Position numbers and translations under genes: made by a program
The notes under the pieces: model-generated
The model's database searches: none
What the model was told of the DNA's origin: nothing
The model's input: only the letters and a program-made list of their open reading frames with translations
Assembly (NCBI RefSeq): GCF_027596085.1
Contig: NC_072467.1
Span: 3,975,861 to 4,039,860, forward strand
DNA length: 64,000 nt
Source: Anoplopoma fimbria
Lineage: Eukaryota > Chordata > Actinopteri > Perciformes > Anoplopomatidae
Direction of reading: 5' to 3'
Shown here: positions 1 to 63,472 of the stretch, piece after piece
How the letters are laid out: each line of letters opens with the position of its first letter
Numbering within the stretch: position 1 is the first letter of the stretch

Positions 1-3000
1 TTACCAATAGATATGATGAAATACACACACAAAATACACAAAATACAAAGGGAATCTGAAATAATATAGTCATGACCACACTGCACACAAGCAGTGTGTC
101 AACATGTTCTATGTGTTATCTCGCTAACACAGCTGTCTCTGAGGTACAGTATTTGCCCTCAGCAGTTGGTCGCTACAATAAATAACCAGCATTAGGAGAG
201 GTCGGACTGACCGCTACAAAATCTAATTTTGCAATTTTGTATTTATATATCTATTTGTGTCCATTATCTATGTTTTTTTCTACCAAATATGGCTTCCAAA
301 AGCATATACAACATACAGCCTTTTAAAAATTCAATCCATTCATTAACATGATTCACCAGGTCACAAGCGTGTGTGTGTGCCTCGCTGTGATTCCTGGTAG
401 GAGATTGTATTTATAAAAGATGCCTACCACCCATAATACTGTGAAGTTTCCCACGGCTCACAAACCCCAGAGAGGACAGCCGAGGGAGTGAGAAAGATGG
501 GAGACGTAGATCATCTGGCTTATTTCTACTGCTGGTATTCAAGGAAAAGAAGAGAAGGCAGAGTGAATCAGTGAGAGAGGAAGTGAGCAAAGCAGTGAAA
601 AGTAAAAGGAGAGGAAAATAGAGAAAACAGAGGAGCGTGTATGTGTGATGTGAATCTCTGTGCTCCCTTCACCTAGGGGCTTTGCCTCTCATGGGACCGA
701 CAAGTCTTTGAATTATAGTGCTGCCTGATCTGGCAACCTGAACTTTAAGTCTGCCAAGAGAAGTGGGACAGGTACCTGATGGAAGTAAGAAACACGGATG
801 CCTTTAACATGGTGAAAGCAAACATGTCAGACAGGTATAAATTAGTAATGCTATTTAGCATAACTAAGAAAATAACCCCAAATTTTTGCCCTGTGGTTTT
901 ATTTTTTAGAATGCCTTTCCAGCAGAATAAATATAAAACTATGCAACCCATTTGGTATGCCCGTTTCATGGATGTGTGTGAATGACGTGTGTGACGCAAG
1001 TGCTGTGTCATTAATCTGGGTGTAATCACTACATCTGCGTCCCTGGGGAGGATGCTCTCTCCTCTAATCCACCTCTTTATCCCTGCATCTCTCTCATTAC
1101 ATAACTCCTCTGCACTCTGGCAGCTCCAACAGCTGGTCAGGGCTGTTAAACAACAATCAGCACGTGCAGTCAATCAACACACCATACTGACTCTACATAA
1201 ATCATAAAGGGTAGCATTATACTAAAAATGCTATTCCACAATACACACTGGATACTGTGGTTTCACTCGAGGATCACTTACAAAAGCTTGAACACAGACA
1301 GATGAAATATGAATGCTTGAAGCCATTTACTCAGACAGGTTGTGTAGTTACAGGAATTCCTCTATATCCATAGGTCCCAGATGATTTGAATAACTGCATA
1401 CCAACATGCAATGTTGCATTTTATATTGAATTGTAATTTTAATTAACACAAAGTGAAAGAGAGTATTGAAGATATTTAGATACTGTATCTTACTATCTGT
1501 CCTGAAAAAGTCATTCTTTATAGAAAAACTGATAATTAAGTAAGAATTGTATTAAATTAGGTTACCGTACTGATAATCTATAATCCCTTATTCTTTCATT
1601 TAAATGACAAAAAGATAACTCTGTACAAAGGAGATACGAGAACATTTTGACTGAATCAGTCAGCCCCCTGACTCAAAGCTGCAGGAAGAGACACTTCTTA
1701 AGGCTGCAAGCTGCCAACAGATGTTACTTTCACAGAAAAAGGTAAGGATTTATATGAGTGATCTAATTAAAAGTATTAAGCAGATTTTTCACCCTTTCTG
1801 ACATTTTAAGAAACATTCTCCAAAGAGTCTTGCTGAACATTTGTAAATGATTAAATTAGATTGGTCTCAAATGTAATACATCACTGATTAACTACCAGCT
1901 TTACCTTGCTTTGCCACCCGTTTCCTGATGCTGAGACCCTTCACTGTAGAAAAGAAAAGTAAACCAATGCATATAAGGATTTCATCAAGTATCCATATTT
2001 GCATATATTATCCTTGCAAATTGGATTTACTTATAAAGTGTGTACGGGATTTGCTTCAATTCATTTCTGACACTGTCGCTCAACCAATCCTGTTGTATTT
2101 GCAGCACCAGTCTGAGCTGATGGCATTTCATGATAGCATGAAACAAGTCAACTATGAAATTAATTCCCCCAATGGATTATTACTAGTAAGGTACTGTAAT
2201 GTGAATCTTTATCTGTGGCCTATTACAGAATGCCTTCACATTTAAAATAAAGAGACTTTTAGTGGGGCTGCTATCTAAGGTGAATTTTGATTTATAGCTC
2301 ATTATCTGTTACAGTTTACAGTAACCTTAAATGGTCCGTCAGTATCATAATACTGCACCCATTCATTTCGATGGGATATTTTTTGACTTATCTAAAAATA
2401 ATTTATTCTTAATTCTAGAACAAACTTTGATCCACAGTATGTTTGTTGCATGACTGTAGTCTGTGTTGTTCATGTAAAAGATTATGCAACACACAGTAAA
2501 CATCATGATTATTATCATTAATGTGATTAACATTTCTGCTTTTCTTTGCAATACCCCAAGCATTTTAGGCTACCTGTATCTGTTCCATCATTGCACTTCA
2601 GCACAAGTTTCGTTTTTTGGTAATGGAGTGATAGACATCTATAATTTATAAGTTAACATTTGAGTCATATCGGTTTCAAGTCACATACATTTTTTTCTCC
2701 TTTCAAACTGTTATTTTTAAATGCATTAGATGGAGGTAGATCATGTCACAGTGATGAATACATACCCACACTGTAAATAAATAAGACACCTTAGGCAGGG
2801 GGGGGGATATTATACAAACAGCTGTAAGATCTTTGAGTGGGAATGGACTTCTGGAATAGTGACTTCCTGTATCCAGGTGTAGCTGTATGGAAGTTACACT
2901 TGAAGCCAAGCTGCATAAACTTGAAAAATGATCCTCATAATAGACTCTTCAAACATTTTATGAAGCACTTTTTCCAGTGAATACATCAGCAACCAATAAC

Positions 3001-3133
3001 ACAGCAATGTGTGTGCATTACAGCAGCAGGCAGCTGGGAGCCTGTGGCTGCTGGTGAATATTTGATGAGAGAATGGATCCTCTCCTTGGGCAGGTTGAGT
3101 ACAGTGTGCATACTCAATCGCACACACGAGCAT

Positions 3134-3156
3134 TCACACACACACACACACACACG
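3134..3156 (+). repeat. Short (CA)n microsatellite
   Basis: About eleven CA units followed by gcatgcatgca. Confidence 0.9.
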
Positions 3157-3375
3157 CATGCATGCACAAAAGTACAACCCTAAACCTGTACACACACGCT
3201 CATATGTAAGTTCATCTTCTCTTTGTCACCAGTGTTTTTCAAGTGGCTAGAGAGGAATAGAGAGAGTTCAAGACAAGGATGTCAAGAAATAGAGCAATAA
3301 TAAGTGAACTTGTCCATTCATTTATATTCAGCTTTGCCACTATTTCTACACTTTGAGGATCAGCCCAGTATTTAT

Positions 3376-3657
3376 GAATGTTTGAGCCCATTTATTATAA
3401 ACTCTTTTAAGGATTAATTGTGTTGTATTTTTCTGAGTGGCACTGCAACGCAGACTTTCAAATAGATGTAAAATTATAAATGCATTAGCATAGTTTAGCA
3501 TAAATAGGGTTACACTTCTCTGACAACAAAACAATCAAACATGGTGCTCATTTGGATAGAATAAAGCAAGCTGTAAGCCTTTGCAAGTTGTTTTTCATAC
3601 TGTTGTGAAATGAATGAAAACCAACACAAACATGGTAAATACAAATCAAAAGAATCT
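3376..3657 (+). repeat. Local direct repeat, copy 1
   Basis: About 280 bp starting gaatgtttgagcccatttat and ending tacaaatcaaaagaatct. It matches 3708-3987 along its length with scattered substitutions and small indels, i.e. an older tandem duplication. No coding content seen. Confidence 0.85.
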
Positions 3658-3707
3658 AAGGCTATAGTTTACATACAAAAGTGTTAGCATTAATGTAAAG
3701 TATGTTT

Positions 3708-3987
3708 GAATGTTTGAGCCCATTTATTATATACTCTTTTGAGGCTTAATTGTGTTTTTCTGTGTGGCACTGCACACAGACTTTTCAAAAATATGTGCAC
3801 TAATAAATGGATTAGCATAGTTTAGCATAAATAGGGTAACACATCTCTGACAACATAAAAATCAAACATGATGCTCATTTTGATAGACAAGAGCAAGTTG
3901 CCAGTCTTTGTAAGTATTGTTTTTTTCATACTGTTGTGAAATGAATAAAAACCAACCCGAACATTGGTAAATACAAATCAAATATCT
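3708..3987 (+). repeat. Local direct repeat, copy 2
   Basis: Partner of 3376-3657, beginning at the same gaatgtttgagcccattt and ending tacaaatcaaatatct, 332 bp downstream. Confidence 0.85.
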
Positions 3988-5379
3988 AAAACTAGAAGCA
4001 ATGTAAAGTGTGTGTGGGTTGTACAGTAAAAGCTAAAATGACTTCAAGATATGATGGAAAGCCTAAACGAATTGATTCAGAAACCTTGCACTGAAAAAAA
4101 AAATCAATTTTGAACATTTGTGCACTACTGTAAACCTTTGAAAACAATGCTGTTGAATCATTTTGGATTTCTTGGGAAGGAAAATATTAACTTGGTACAG
4201 TACCTGCCTGAAAACAGAGCATGGTTTGCCTCTGACACTGTACACTGGAGGCTGGACTCCTCGGGTAGCCCAAAACCCCATCTTCTTTTACACCTCTTCA
4301 ATTATATAAAGCCTGCTGTCTAGACCTTATCACAGCACCTCGACAAACCTTCTGCTATCCATCTCCCTGCAGAACGACAAACTCACCATTTATCAGCAAT
4401 ACATTTCGGGCGACATACCAACAACATTTAAAGTTTTATCTATTTAGTGGCAGGATGCATACATTTTCTGTAACATGGCTGAAATGTGTATTTCAACGTC
4501 TTGTCCACTTTGCCATTATAAGGGAAGCATTTCTGAGAACATAATGCATATTTTTGCAATTTCAATTGCCTTTCAATATTAGAGATTACTAGTGACAACA
4601 AAATATGTCTGATGCAAGAAAGAGGTCTAACTCCAGGCCTTTGCCAGTTCTAATAAAGGCATACATTAGCATACTGAAGCATCTTCAGCCTTCCTTTTCT
4701 ATTTAGAGCAACTCAATCTCTACTCCATCCCTGTCTTCACATCTGCCAATGACTTTTTCCTCCTCATCTTTGTGGTATTCATCAATTTAGTGTTCTCATT
4801 TCCATGATCAGATGTATTTTTACATTTTTTTCTACCCACTCTTTTCCACTCCTATTTTCATTCCCTCCCACTCCTCTCTCCTTTGCCAGTCTGAATCTGA
4901 TCAGCAGTGATTTTCTGCGCACTGATTTGTAGGATTTGGGGGCGTGAACTGTGTTATCCATAGAATTCTCCCATGACATAGCAGGCAAGGGAGGGGCTTG
5001 TGGGAAAAGAGAGATAAGAATAGCGAAAGTGGTGATAAGGGTGTACTGATGCCTTGTGGACGCTGTTCCTTTAAGAGTATTTTTAGTATGTCAGATGGCA
5101 GTGGTCACTGGTCATGAAAAAAAGACTGGGTGGCTTTAGAGACTTGGGCAGTGTTCTGGAATGATGTGGAGCGAGGAAGAGAGAAGGCAAAGCACAAACC
5201 ATGGTCCCTAGTGACACCCAGCAGACGGCCTAGGCTTTGTAACTCCACCTGTGTATCATGCCTATTCTAACACAATCAAGTAATCAGTCAGTCAATTACA
5301 TTGTTGGTACGTTTATAATGTATGACTTGAATCAGTCCTTGAATAACCAGGTTTTCAGATACCCATGATGAATCAACGT

Positions 5380-5408
5380 ATTATTATTATTATTCTGAAA
5401 AGTATAAT

Positions 5409-5445
<37 letters not shown>

Positions 5446-5454
5446 TAATTATTA

Positions 5455-5528
<74 letters not shown>

Positions 5529-5550
5529 TATTATTTATACATTTATTTAT
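5380..5550 (+). repeat. Self-complementary ATT/AAT microsatellite
   Basis: An (ATT)n run, then (AAT)n (about 5412-5446), then a long (ATT)n (about 5448-5540). The AAT and ATT arms are reverse complements and could fold into a hairpin. Confidence 0.95.
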
Positions 5551-6530
5551 ACCATGGAATTAAATGTAATACTTGAAAACCAATAAATCATCTGTCAACT
5601 ATAATTTAATTTGTCGTTTTGGTGCATTCCACCGGCCTTTTGGTTCCATCTAGAGAGTAGTGTCATGAGTGCATATTTTTCCCCTCCTCGGTGTAGATAT
5701 GTAAATTTAATGACACTGGCAAAGTGTGTGTGATCAGGTTACTGTATAGATTACATGGTGACCCTGCCAAACACACAGACACAGAAACCTAGAGACCTAG
5801 AGAGGACAGCAAACCACCTCCATGCATGCTCCACACTGCTCGGGCTCTGCTCCAGAAAAAAACATGCCGGGGAAAGACTGCTTTGCTTTCCTCAAGGGTC
5901 AACGTCAGAGGTATGTCTCTTTTTGAAAACTAGTTCCTTAACCAAAATACTTTGGCATTTGTTAAGGACCGTTAGGTCGTTGTTGTTGTTATAGTTGCAG
6001 TCTCATCAATGAGAATTACAGCTGAGGGAGTTAAAAACTGCTAGGCAGCATTAAGCTCCAGTGTGTCAGCTTAATTAAAATGAGAGAGATAAGTACTGCT
6101 TCTGAGCTCTGTTTGTTTGAGTGTGTTTGTGTAGGAGAAAAAGAGGGAGAGAGAAAGATGGGTGTGTGGGTGCTAGGAACGGGCTCAATCTTGCAGAGAA
6201 GAATACAAATGCTCTCTAAATGTGATGTCTTTGTATTGGTTTACGCCTGAGTGGGCAGAAAGGCAGTGCTGCAGAGTGGAGAACCACAGAGGCACCTGGG
6301 CTGCTGTCAGATGGGACATGCCCTCATGTCTGCATTAATGTATTAGAAATGGAATTCAGGGATAAGTCAATTTATAGTTATAGCATAAATGGACTCTGGG
6401 TTTGTCCCTTGGCCGAAATGTTGCTTGAGGGTTATTCGCTTTTGGCTCTTGGCAAGAGGTCAAAGGACTTGCAGGATGGGTATGATACAAACTAAACTAC
6501 TAAAAGGCCTGCAGGTGTGAATACATTTGT

Positions 6531-6627
6531 CTGTATGGGCCCTGTGATGGACTGGTGACCTGTAGAGGATGTACCCAACCTCTCTCCAATAGGCTCCTGA
6601 CACATGAACCCTGAACAGGATAGGTTT
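6531..6627 (+). mobile_element. Degenerate retroelement fragment
   Basis: The string ctgtatgggccctgtgatgg, then actggtgacctgtagaggat and aggctcctga...ccctgaacaggata, resembles the very common fish repeat with gccctgcgatggactggcga and ccctgaacaggataag. It is old and incomplete; class (L2-like 3' end or SINE) uncertain. Confidence 0.5.
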
Positions 6628-7911
6628 CTTCTCATGGAGATCTTCTTTCAGTTTTAGCTGTGCAGTATACACTGGAGTTAATGTCTTCTTCATTTAAATG
6701 TAAACAGGAAGTACACACGATTTTAAACAAGCGTTAAGGCCTGCCGATAAACTGGTCTACTCTTTCGTAACACTCTATCACAACACTCCTTATCCTTAAC
6801 ATTCATTCTTTATATCAAATGTGGATGCAGATATGTGAATGTTATACCTTAACTGAAGAAATCATGTGACTTGAAGTGGTGAACATGGAAAGATATATTT
6901 TACTAAATGCTTCTGGTAAATTCATTTAAGCTTTGTGTCGCCAATTAGGACTACTAAATCACAGAATTCTGTCGGTTTCCTTAGGGAACCTGCTAGGATG
7001 GAAATGAATTGAAAAAAAAAGCTATTAAATAGGCCTTTGATGGGAATTTTATCTCAGTCCCTCGTGTGAATTTACTCACTACACATATGACAAAGCGAAA
7101 CCCACAGGTGAAACATGTTTTAATACTCAACCTTTTCAAATTGTTCCATATGAGCAGCTTGAATTATTTTCACTCCTCAATACACACGAGAGCATGCAAT
7201 TCAGTTTGGGGTTTGTCTGTACGAACGAGTGACGCTGTTAAAGTCTATGATGCTTCAGCTGTGGGAGCGAAGGATTTAAGTCGGGTCTGACATTATCAGA
7301 GTGTGCGTGGGAGAAAGAGGATGGTGACAGAGGAGATTTTAGTTATTGCATTTAAACTGAAAAGCGGGGCGAGATCAAAAGAAAAGAACATGATGGTGCC
7401 GCATCTGGTGATTGCCTGCTGTCTTACAGTCTTACATAATATTGTTGACTGACAAACACGACTCACTTGTGGAGCAGGATGATAGCAGTTTAACAACATC
7501 AGTAAAATGTATGACAAACTTAGATTTTTAAACAGCTGTTTGTTTATTGGGCCTGTTTCCTGAACCAGCAGTTATGTATTTCTTTCAGGATATATATATC
7601 GATCAATGGGTTAGACCAACCATAGAGTTACATCTACCACCAAATAATAAGTAGTGGCATATACTGTAAGGACTGTAATAGACATCATTTCTATTTTGAT
7701 ACTCCACAAAAACAGGAAGGGGATCATCATTTACTATGTCCACCAAAAACTTTTCCAAGTACCAGATTGTGAGGATGAGGTAGATATAAGTAGTCTGAGA
7801 TTACTCAAAGGATTTCCGGACCATGTACAAACCCACTGCAAAGCGGGAGCCTATTTCCCCAGATGGAGATTGCACTGATGAATGTTTCCTGTGTGTGCGT
7901 GTGTTTGTGTT

Positions 7912-7947
<36 letters not shown>

Positions 7948-7965
7948 TGTGTGTGTATGTGTGTC
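7912..7965 (+). repeat. (TG)n microsatellite
   Basis: TG run with tct and tat interruptions. It creates short antiparallel spurious ORFs. Confidence 0.95.
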
Positions 7966-8386
7966 TGCAATGAAGCCAAATCTGGCGCTTTCCAAAGAGA
8001 TACCATAGCCATTCTGCCTCTCACACATCACACATGACGTAACTCTTCCACACACCCACACACCACTTGCTCTCCATCCTTCCCACACGCTTACCACCTA
8101 CTAGGAATTCATCTACTGTATGTCGTCTGTAAATATGCATGCGACTATGGGGGGAGGTAGAGGGGGGGGGCGATCCTTTCAGAAATTCTCTATATATATT
8201 TTCTTTTAATGCAGACTAATTCATTCTGTTGCAAAATCTTTCCTGTGGCAGAAGGGTGATCTATGGAGGTGAGAATTAGTTTTCCCAAATTTTGTGGTGC
8301 ATTGTTCCTCTTGCTTTTTTCAGTAAATTATTTTTTCTAAACCTCCAGATTGTAATTTGTAAACCAAATTACAGGAAGTGTAGATG

Positions 8387-8544
<158 letters not shown>

Positions 8545-9326
8545 TGTGTAATCATACTACTTTTTTCATGGTCAGTTCAAGGTTGGACATAAGTCTCAGC
8601 ATGTCTATTCATCTGGTCTGGAGCTGGAAAGGGAAAAGAAGACAGCCAGCTAGTTTTCTTTATCACTTTGACAGTGGCACACGATAAGATTGCCCAGATT
8701 GTCTCTTCACATCACATCTGCTTTGTAGAAAAACTCTTGTTGGAGAAGAGACTGAAGAGGTGTTTGTGCCCAGGGGTGTTCACTTCCTATCACATACTTC
8801 TACATTAAGTATTCTACAAACTAAAATGCAACCAACATCAACAAGCTTTAAGTCAGGCCTAAGAGGAAATGTCAAGACGGTGTATACACAGTGGAGGAAT
8901 TGCTGCAACTGAAGAAAGGCATCTAGTCCAAAATGCATTTGTCTTTGCATTATGCTCTACAAGTATTGAGTGAGGTCCAAAACTGGAATCGTTGTGGATT
9001 ATATCCAGCATATTGTGCATGGTGTATCAGGTCTGGGGGCAAGTGGATGGAGAAATGACGGTCGCTAAAGCGGCAAAGACAAGGAAGTTTGGAAAGGCCA
9101 TTTTAATGACAGTTCTGTGATGTATTGATTTTTTGCTGAAATGGGTTGTGTTACTCTGTGTGCTAGCATTAAGACACGGTTGATGGATGGATGGTGTACA
9201 AGATATACGAGATGGAGACATATGATCTATCAGTGTCTGACAATATTTGTTGTTTGATCATATCAGGTAATATTTTCATTAAGACAAACACATGCAAGCT
9301 CATTTTGAGAGATGATGTGGCATGCA

Positions 9327-9330
<4 letters not shown>

Positions 9331-9405
<75 letters not shown>
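9331..9405 (+). repeat. (CA)n microsatellite
   Basis: About 37 uninterrupted CA units. Confidence 0.98.
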
Positions 9406-9407
<2 letters not shown>

Positions 9408-9490
9408 ACACCTAGATACATGGATCTGTGTGATTGGAATATAAATATAAAGACAGGGGTATCAATCCAAGATTAAATATAATTTATGAG

Positions 9491-9788
9491 TGGCGGCTGT
9501 GGCGTAGTGGAGAGCAAGGTAGTTCTCCAATCAGAGGGTGGTTCGATACCCGGCTTCGGCAGTCGATGTGTCCTTGGGCAAGACACTTAACCCCAAGTTG
9601 CTCCTGAAGGCTTGCCATCGGTGTGGACTGGATGTTGCATGAATGTTAGTTAGAGTCTGATGGTGGCACCTTGCATGGTAGCCTGTCATCAGTGTGTGAA
9701 TGGGTGAATGATATGTAACATACTACTGATTGTAAGTCGCTTTGGATAAAAGCGTCTGCTAAATGACTGTAATGTAATGTAATGTAAT
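9491..9788 (+). mobile_element. tRNA-derived SINE, apparently complete
   Basis: The head has an A box, tggcgtagtgg (9500-9510), and a B box, ggttcgatacc (9540-9550), at tRNA-like spacing. The body is followed by tgtaagtcgctttggataaa and agcgtctgctaaatgactg, then short taatg repeats. This tail is widespread in fish SINEs and their partner LINEs. Exact family (V-SINE-like or another) not assigned. Confidence 0.8.
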
Positions 9789-10139
9789 TTTGCCCTGTCT
9801 GCTAGCCTTTGTGATGATTTATTTACAGCGTACATTAAAAACAGAAATGTGATAATGAGTGTTTTGAAACGATTCTGCATAGAAAATACATATATCCATG
9901 TGAAATAGATACGCAAAGCTAACTGAAGACCTCTAATGTCGCTCTCATGGCTCAGCACACTCACATTAACCCTCTATTCTAGTCACGATACTAAATATGT
10001 CAACGGTGGCTGACAAATGTGCAACATATCACGGTGGTGGTGGTGGTGGTGGGGGGGTCTAAGTCTAAAGGTCTTCGAAGCGTATCACACGTGACTCCGG
10101 GGAAATAAATCGCCTTGTCCCCTTTAATTTCACTTTCCG

Positions 10140-10580
10140 TGCGTGATATATATTGTGATCACCTGTTAGATGCTGCGCCTGCGCACTGGAGTGGGAGGCG
10201 GAGTGGATGCTGATCGCTACTCTCTCTGCTGCCCTGTGCCCTCCATCCCCTCCATCAGACAGACACGGACAGGGGGGAAATCCGAGGAGCGGAGGGCGAC
10301 GATAGGGAGACAGACATGCTGTCGATGAAGGTACACTTCAGACGGAATACTCTGCGTTTGACATTGTGACCGTTGAGGGTGAAGGATTCTCGGCTGCAGG
10401 ATGGGGGGATGATGAGCAGGGGGGACACGGAGGAGAGGGTGTTTCGGGAGATGCCACCGATGACATGGCTTTCGCTGGGGTTCCTCGCTTATATTTGATG
10501 GTTTCATATTCCAGATTGTAGGAGCATTTAGACCATTTGATATCTGACCAGACGCCCGGTCAAGGGCACACAAGTAGGTG
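10140..10580 (+). promoter_or_regulatory. Candidate pclo promoter / 5' UTR region
   Basis: This segment is clearly richer in GC and CpG than its surroundings. It has tgcgcctgcgca at 10174-10185, which resembles the palindromic NRF1 site, and gtgggaggcggag at 10191-10203, an Sp1-like GC box. It lies 1.4-1.8 kb upstream of the first recognised coding exon. Possible donors are aag|gtacac (10330) and tag|gtgata (10577). Two tiny ORFs (10316-10369 and 10409-10498) could act as upstream ORFs. Neither donor gives the phase-2 coding exon needed to join 11982, so any exon here would be untranslated or mis-modelled. Confidence 0.4.
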
Positions 10581-10796
10581 ATAATGTGTTTTTTTTTTTT
10601 TTATATTATTTTTAATCGCACCGAGCTGTCATCACCTCTTACCCTATGCGGACTAACATGTTTTTCGGGTTTAGACCGGTCCCCCCATAGGCTACTACGG
10701 TAAAACGCTGTGGATACATCGGGTCCATTAACCGCCTCCAGTGGACTGAACGTAGTATATGTTAAATCCAGCTGTTTCATATATATATATATATTA

Positions 10797-10973
10797 AGGT
10801 TTCTTCACATTTACAGTGCAAATGTAAATTTCTATATTGTAAAAATGTGCAGTTAACAGATAACTAGATAGAGATGTGTTATGAGAGATGTGGAGTTATT
10901 ATATATTAGAATTCCATCTCAATATGTATGAACAGAATCAGAAACCCACCGTAGACACTGAATCAGTTAATGA
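10797..10973 (+). repeat. Recent direct repeat upstream of pclo, copy 1
   Basis: 177 bp from aggtttcttcacatt to gaatcagttaatga, almost identical to 11599-11774. It lies just after an (AT)n tract between the candidate promoter and the first coding exon. Confidence 0.9.
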
Positions 10974-11102
10974 AAAAATAAATATATATATATTGGTCAC
11001 CACAGACCGCCATTGCCCTTATTGTTTCTTCTTTAAAGGAAAGTATTAGTATTCACTTCCCATTATTTGATGGACACCTACCCGGATGTGCCTGCAGTTT
11101 CT

Positions 11103-11106
<4 letters not shown>

Positions 11107-11135
<29 letters not shown>
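11107..11135 (+). repeat. (GA)n microsatellite
   Basis: About 14 uninterrupted GA units, 850 bp upstream of the first recognised coding exon. Confidence 0.95.
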
Positions 11136-11138
<3 letters not shown>

Positions 11139-11598
11139 AGATTTCCTGTTTACTCGTCTTATTGCTCTGAAACACGTCCTGCATGATATTCGGTGCTATT
11201 TGGGTGATGGATGACATCCGAGGATGCGGTTTAGTCGAATTCTTTGGACGGTGGGAGACATATGTCACCCGTGAGTCCACCTAACATAGTCATTTGTATT
11301 GGGTTTGTATGGCAGCCGGGTCTATTGAGGGCTGTATCGCTCTCCCCGTGTTGAATGCTGGTCAGTGTTGTACTGCTGAAAGGGATGGCTGAGGTCTGTG
11401 TACGCTGTGATCAACAGAGCGGCTCTGACTCTGTCCATGGTCCTGAAAGCAACAGTCGGAGCAGAGTAAATCAAAGTGAGGCTGAATCATTAATGGCTTT
11501 CTCCGAATAAAGGCGACGGTTTCTTATGCAAATGATAATCGCTTCAGCCGAGATGAATGTGAATTGTATTTGTCAAGCACTGTGGCGTGTCACTGACG

Positions 11599-11774
11599 AG
11601 GTTTCTTCACATTCACAGTGCAAATGTACATTTCTATATTGTAAAATGTGCAGTTAACAGATAACTAGATAGAGATGTGTTATGAGAGATGTGGAGTTAT
11701 TATATATTAGAATTCCATCTCAATATGTATAAACAGAATCAGAAACCCACCGTAGACACTGAATCAGTTAATGA
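11599..11774 (+). repeat. Recent direct repeat upstream of pclo, copy 2
   Basis: 176 bp, differing from 10797-10973 at only about four positions and one A-run length. The spacing is about 800 bp and the intervening sequence is not duplicated. Confidence 0.9.
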
Positions 11775-11981
11775 GTGATATAATGTTTCCTCTGCATCCA
11801 ATGCACTCTAGTACACTGCTGCATCAGGTTTTTCTTTTGTATACCAGACAGCAGATTAGCTTAGACAGTACAGCAATGTGATTCACAAATACACGTGCTC
11901 TCTTTCATTAGCCCCCCCCCCCCTCTTTTCTTGTTTCGTGTCATCTCACACTTCCTCTTTGTCTGTTTCTCATGCATTTAG

Positions 11982-63472
<51,491 letters not shown>

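Larger units (their letters stand above)
10581..11981. other. Region between candidate promoter and first recognised exon
   Basis: Contains the 177-bp duplication, an AT run (about 10780-10795) and the GA repeat. No exon with a phase-2 donor was recognised. A short ORF at 11385 (MAEVCVRCDQQS) ends at a phase-1 donor-like site and was not accepted. Confidence 0.6.

Noticed and set aside
745..1173. 142-codon minus-strand ORF near the left edge
   Set aside because: No domain, motif or splice context; length not unusual for chance.
7801..8097. ORFs with HTHTHT or VCVCVC runs (also at 9169-9415)
   Set aside because: Translations of CA/TG repeats.
10217..10573. 118-codon minus-strand ORF over the candidate promoter
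   Set aside because: A GC-rich segment lengthens chance ORFs; no recognisable product.
11385..11477. Short ORF MAEVCVRCDQQS considered as the missing first exon
   Set aside because: Its donor-like site (caaa|gtgagg) is phase 1, whereas the next exon needs phase 2; no likeness to known Piccolo N-termini.
11878..11981. 5' extension of the first coding ORF (MIHKYTCSLSLA...)
   Set aside because: Contains a C-run and a pyrimidine tract leading to a good acceptor at 11981; reads as intron.
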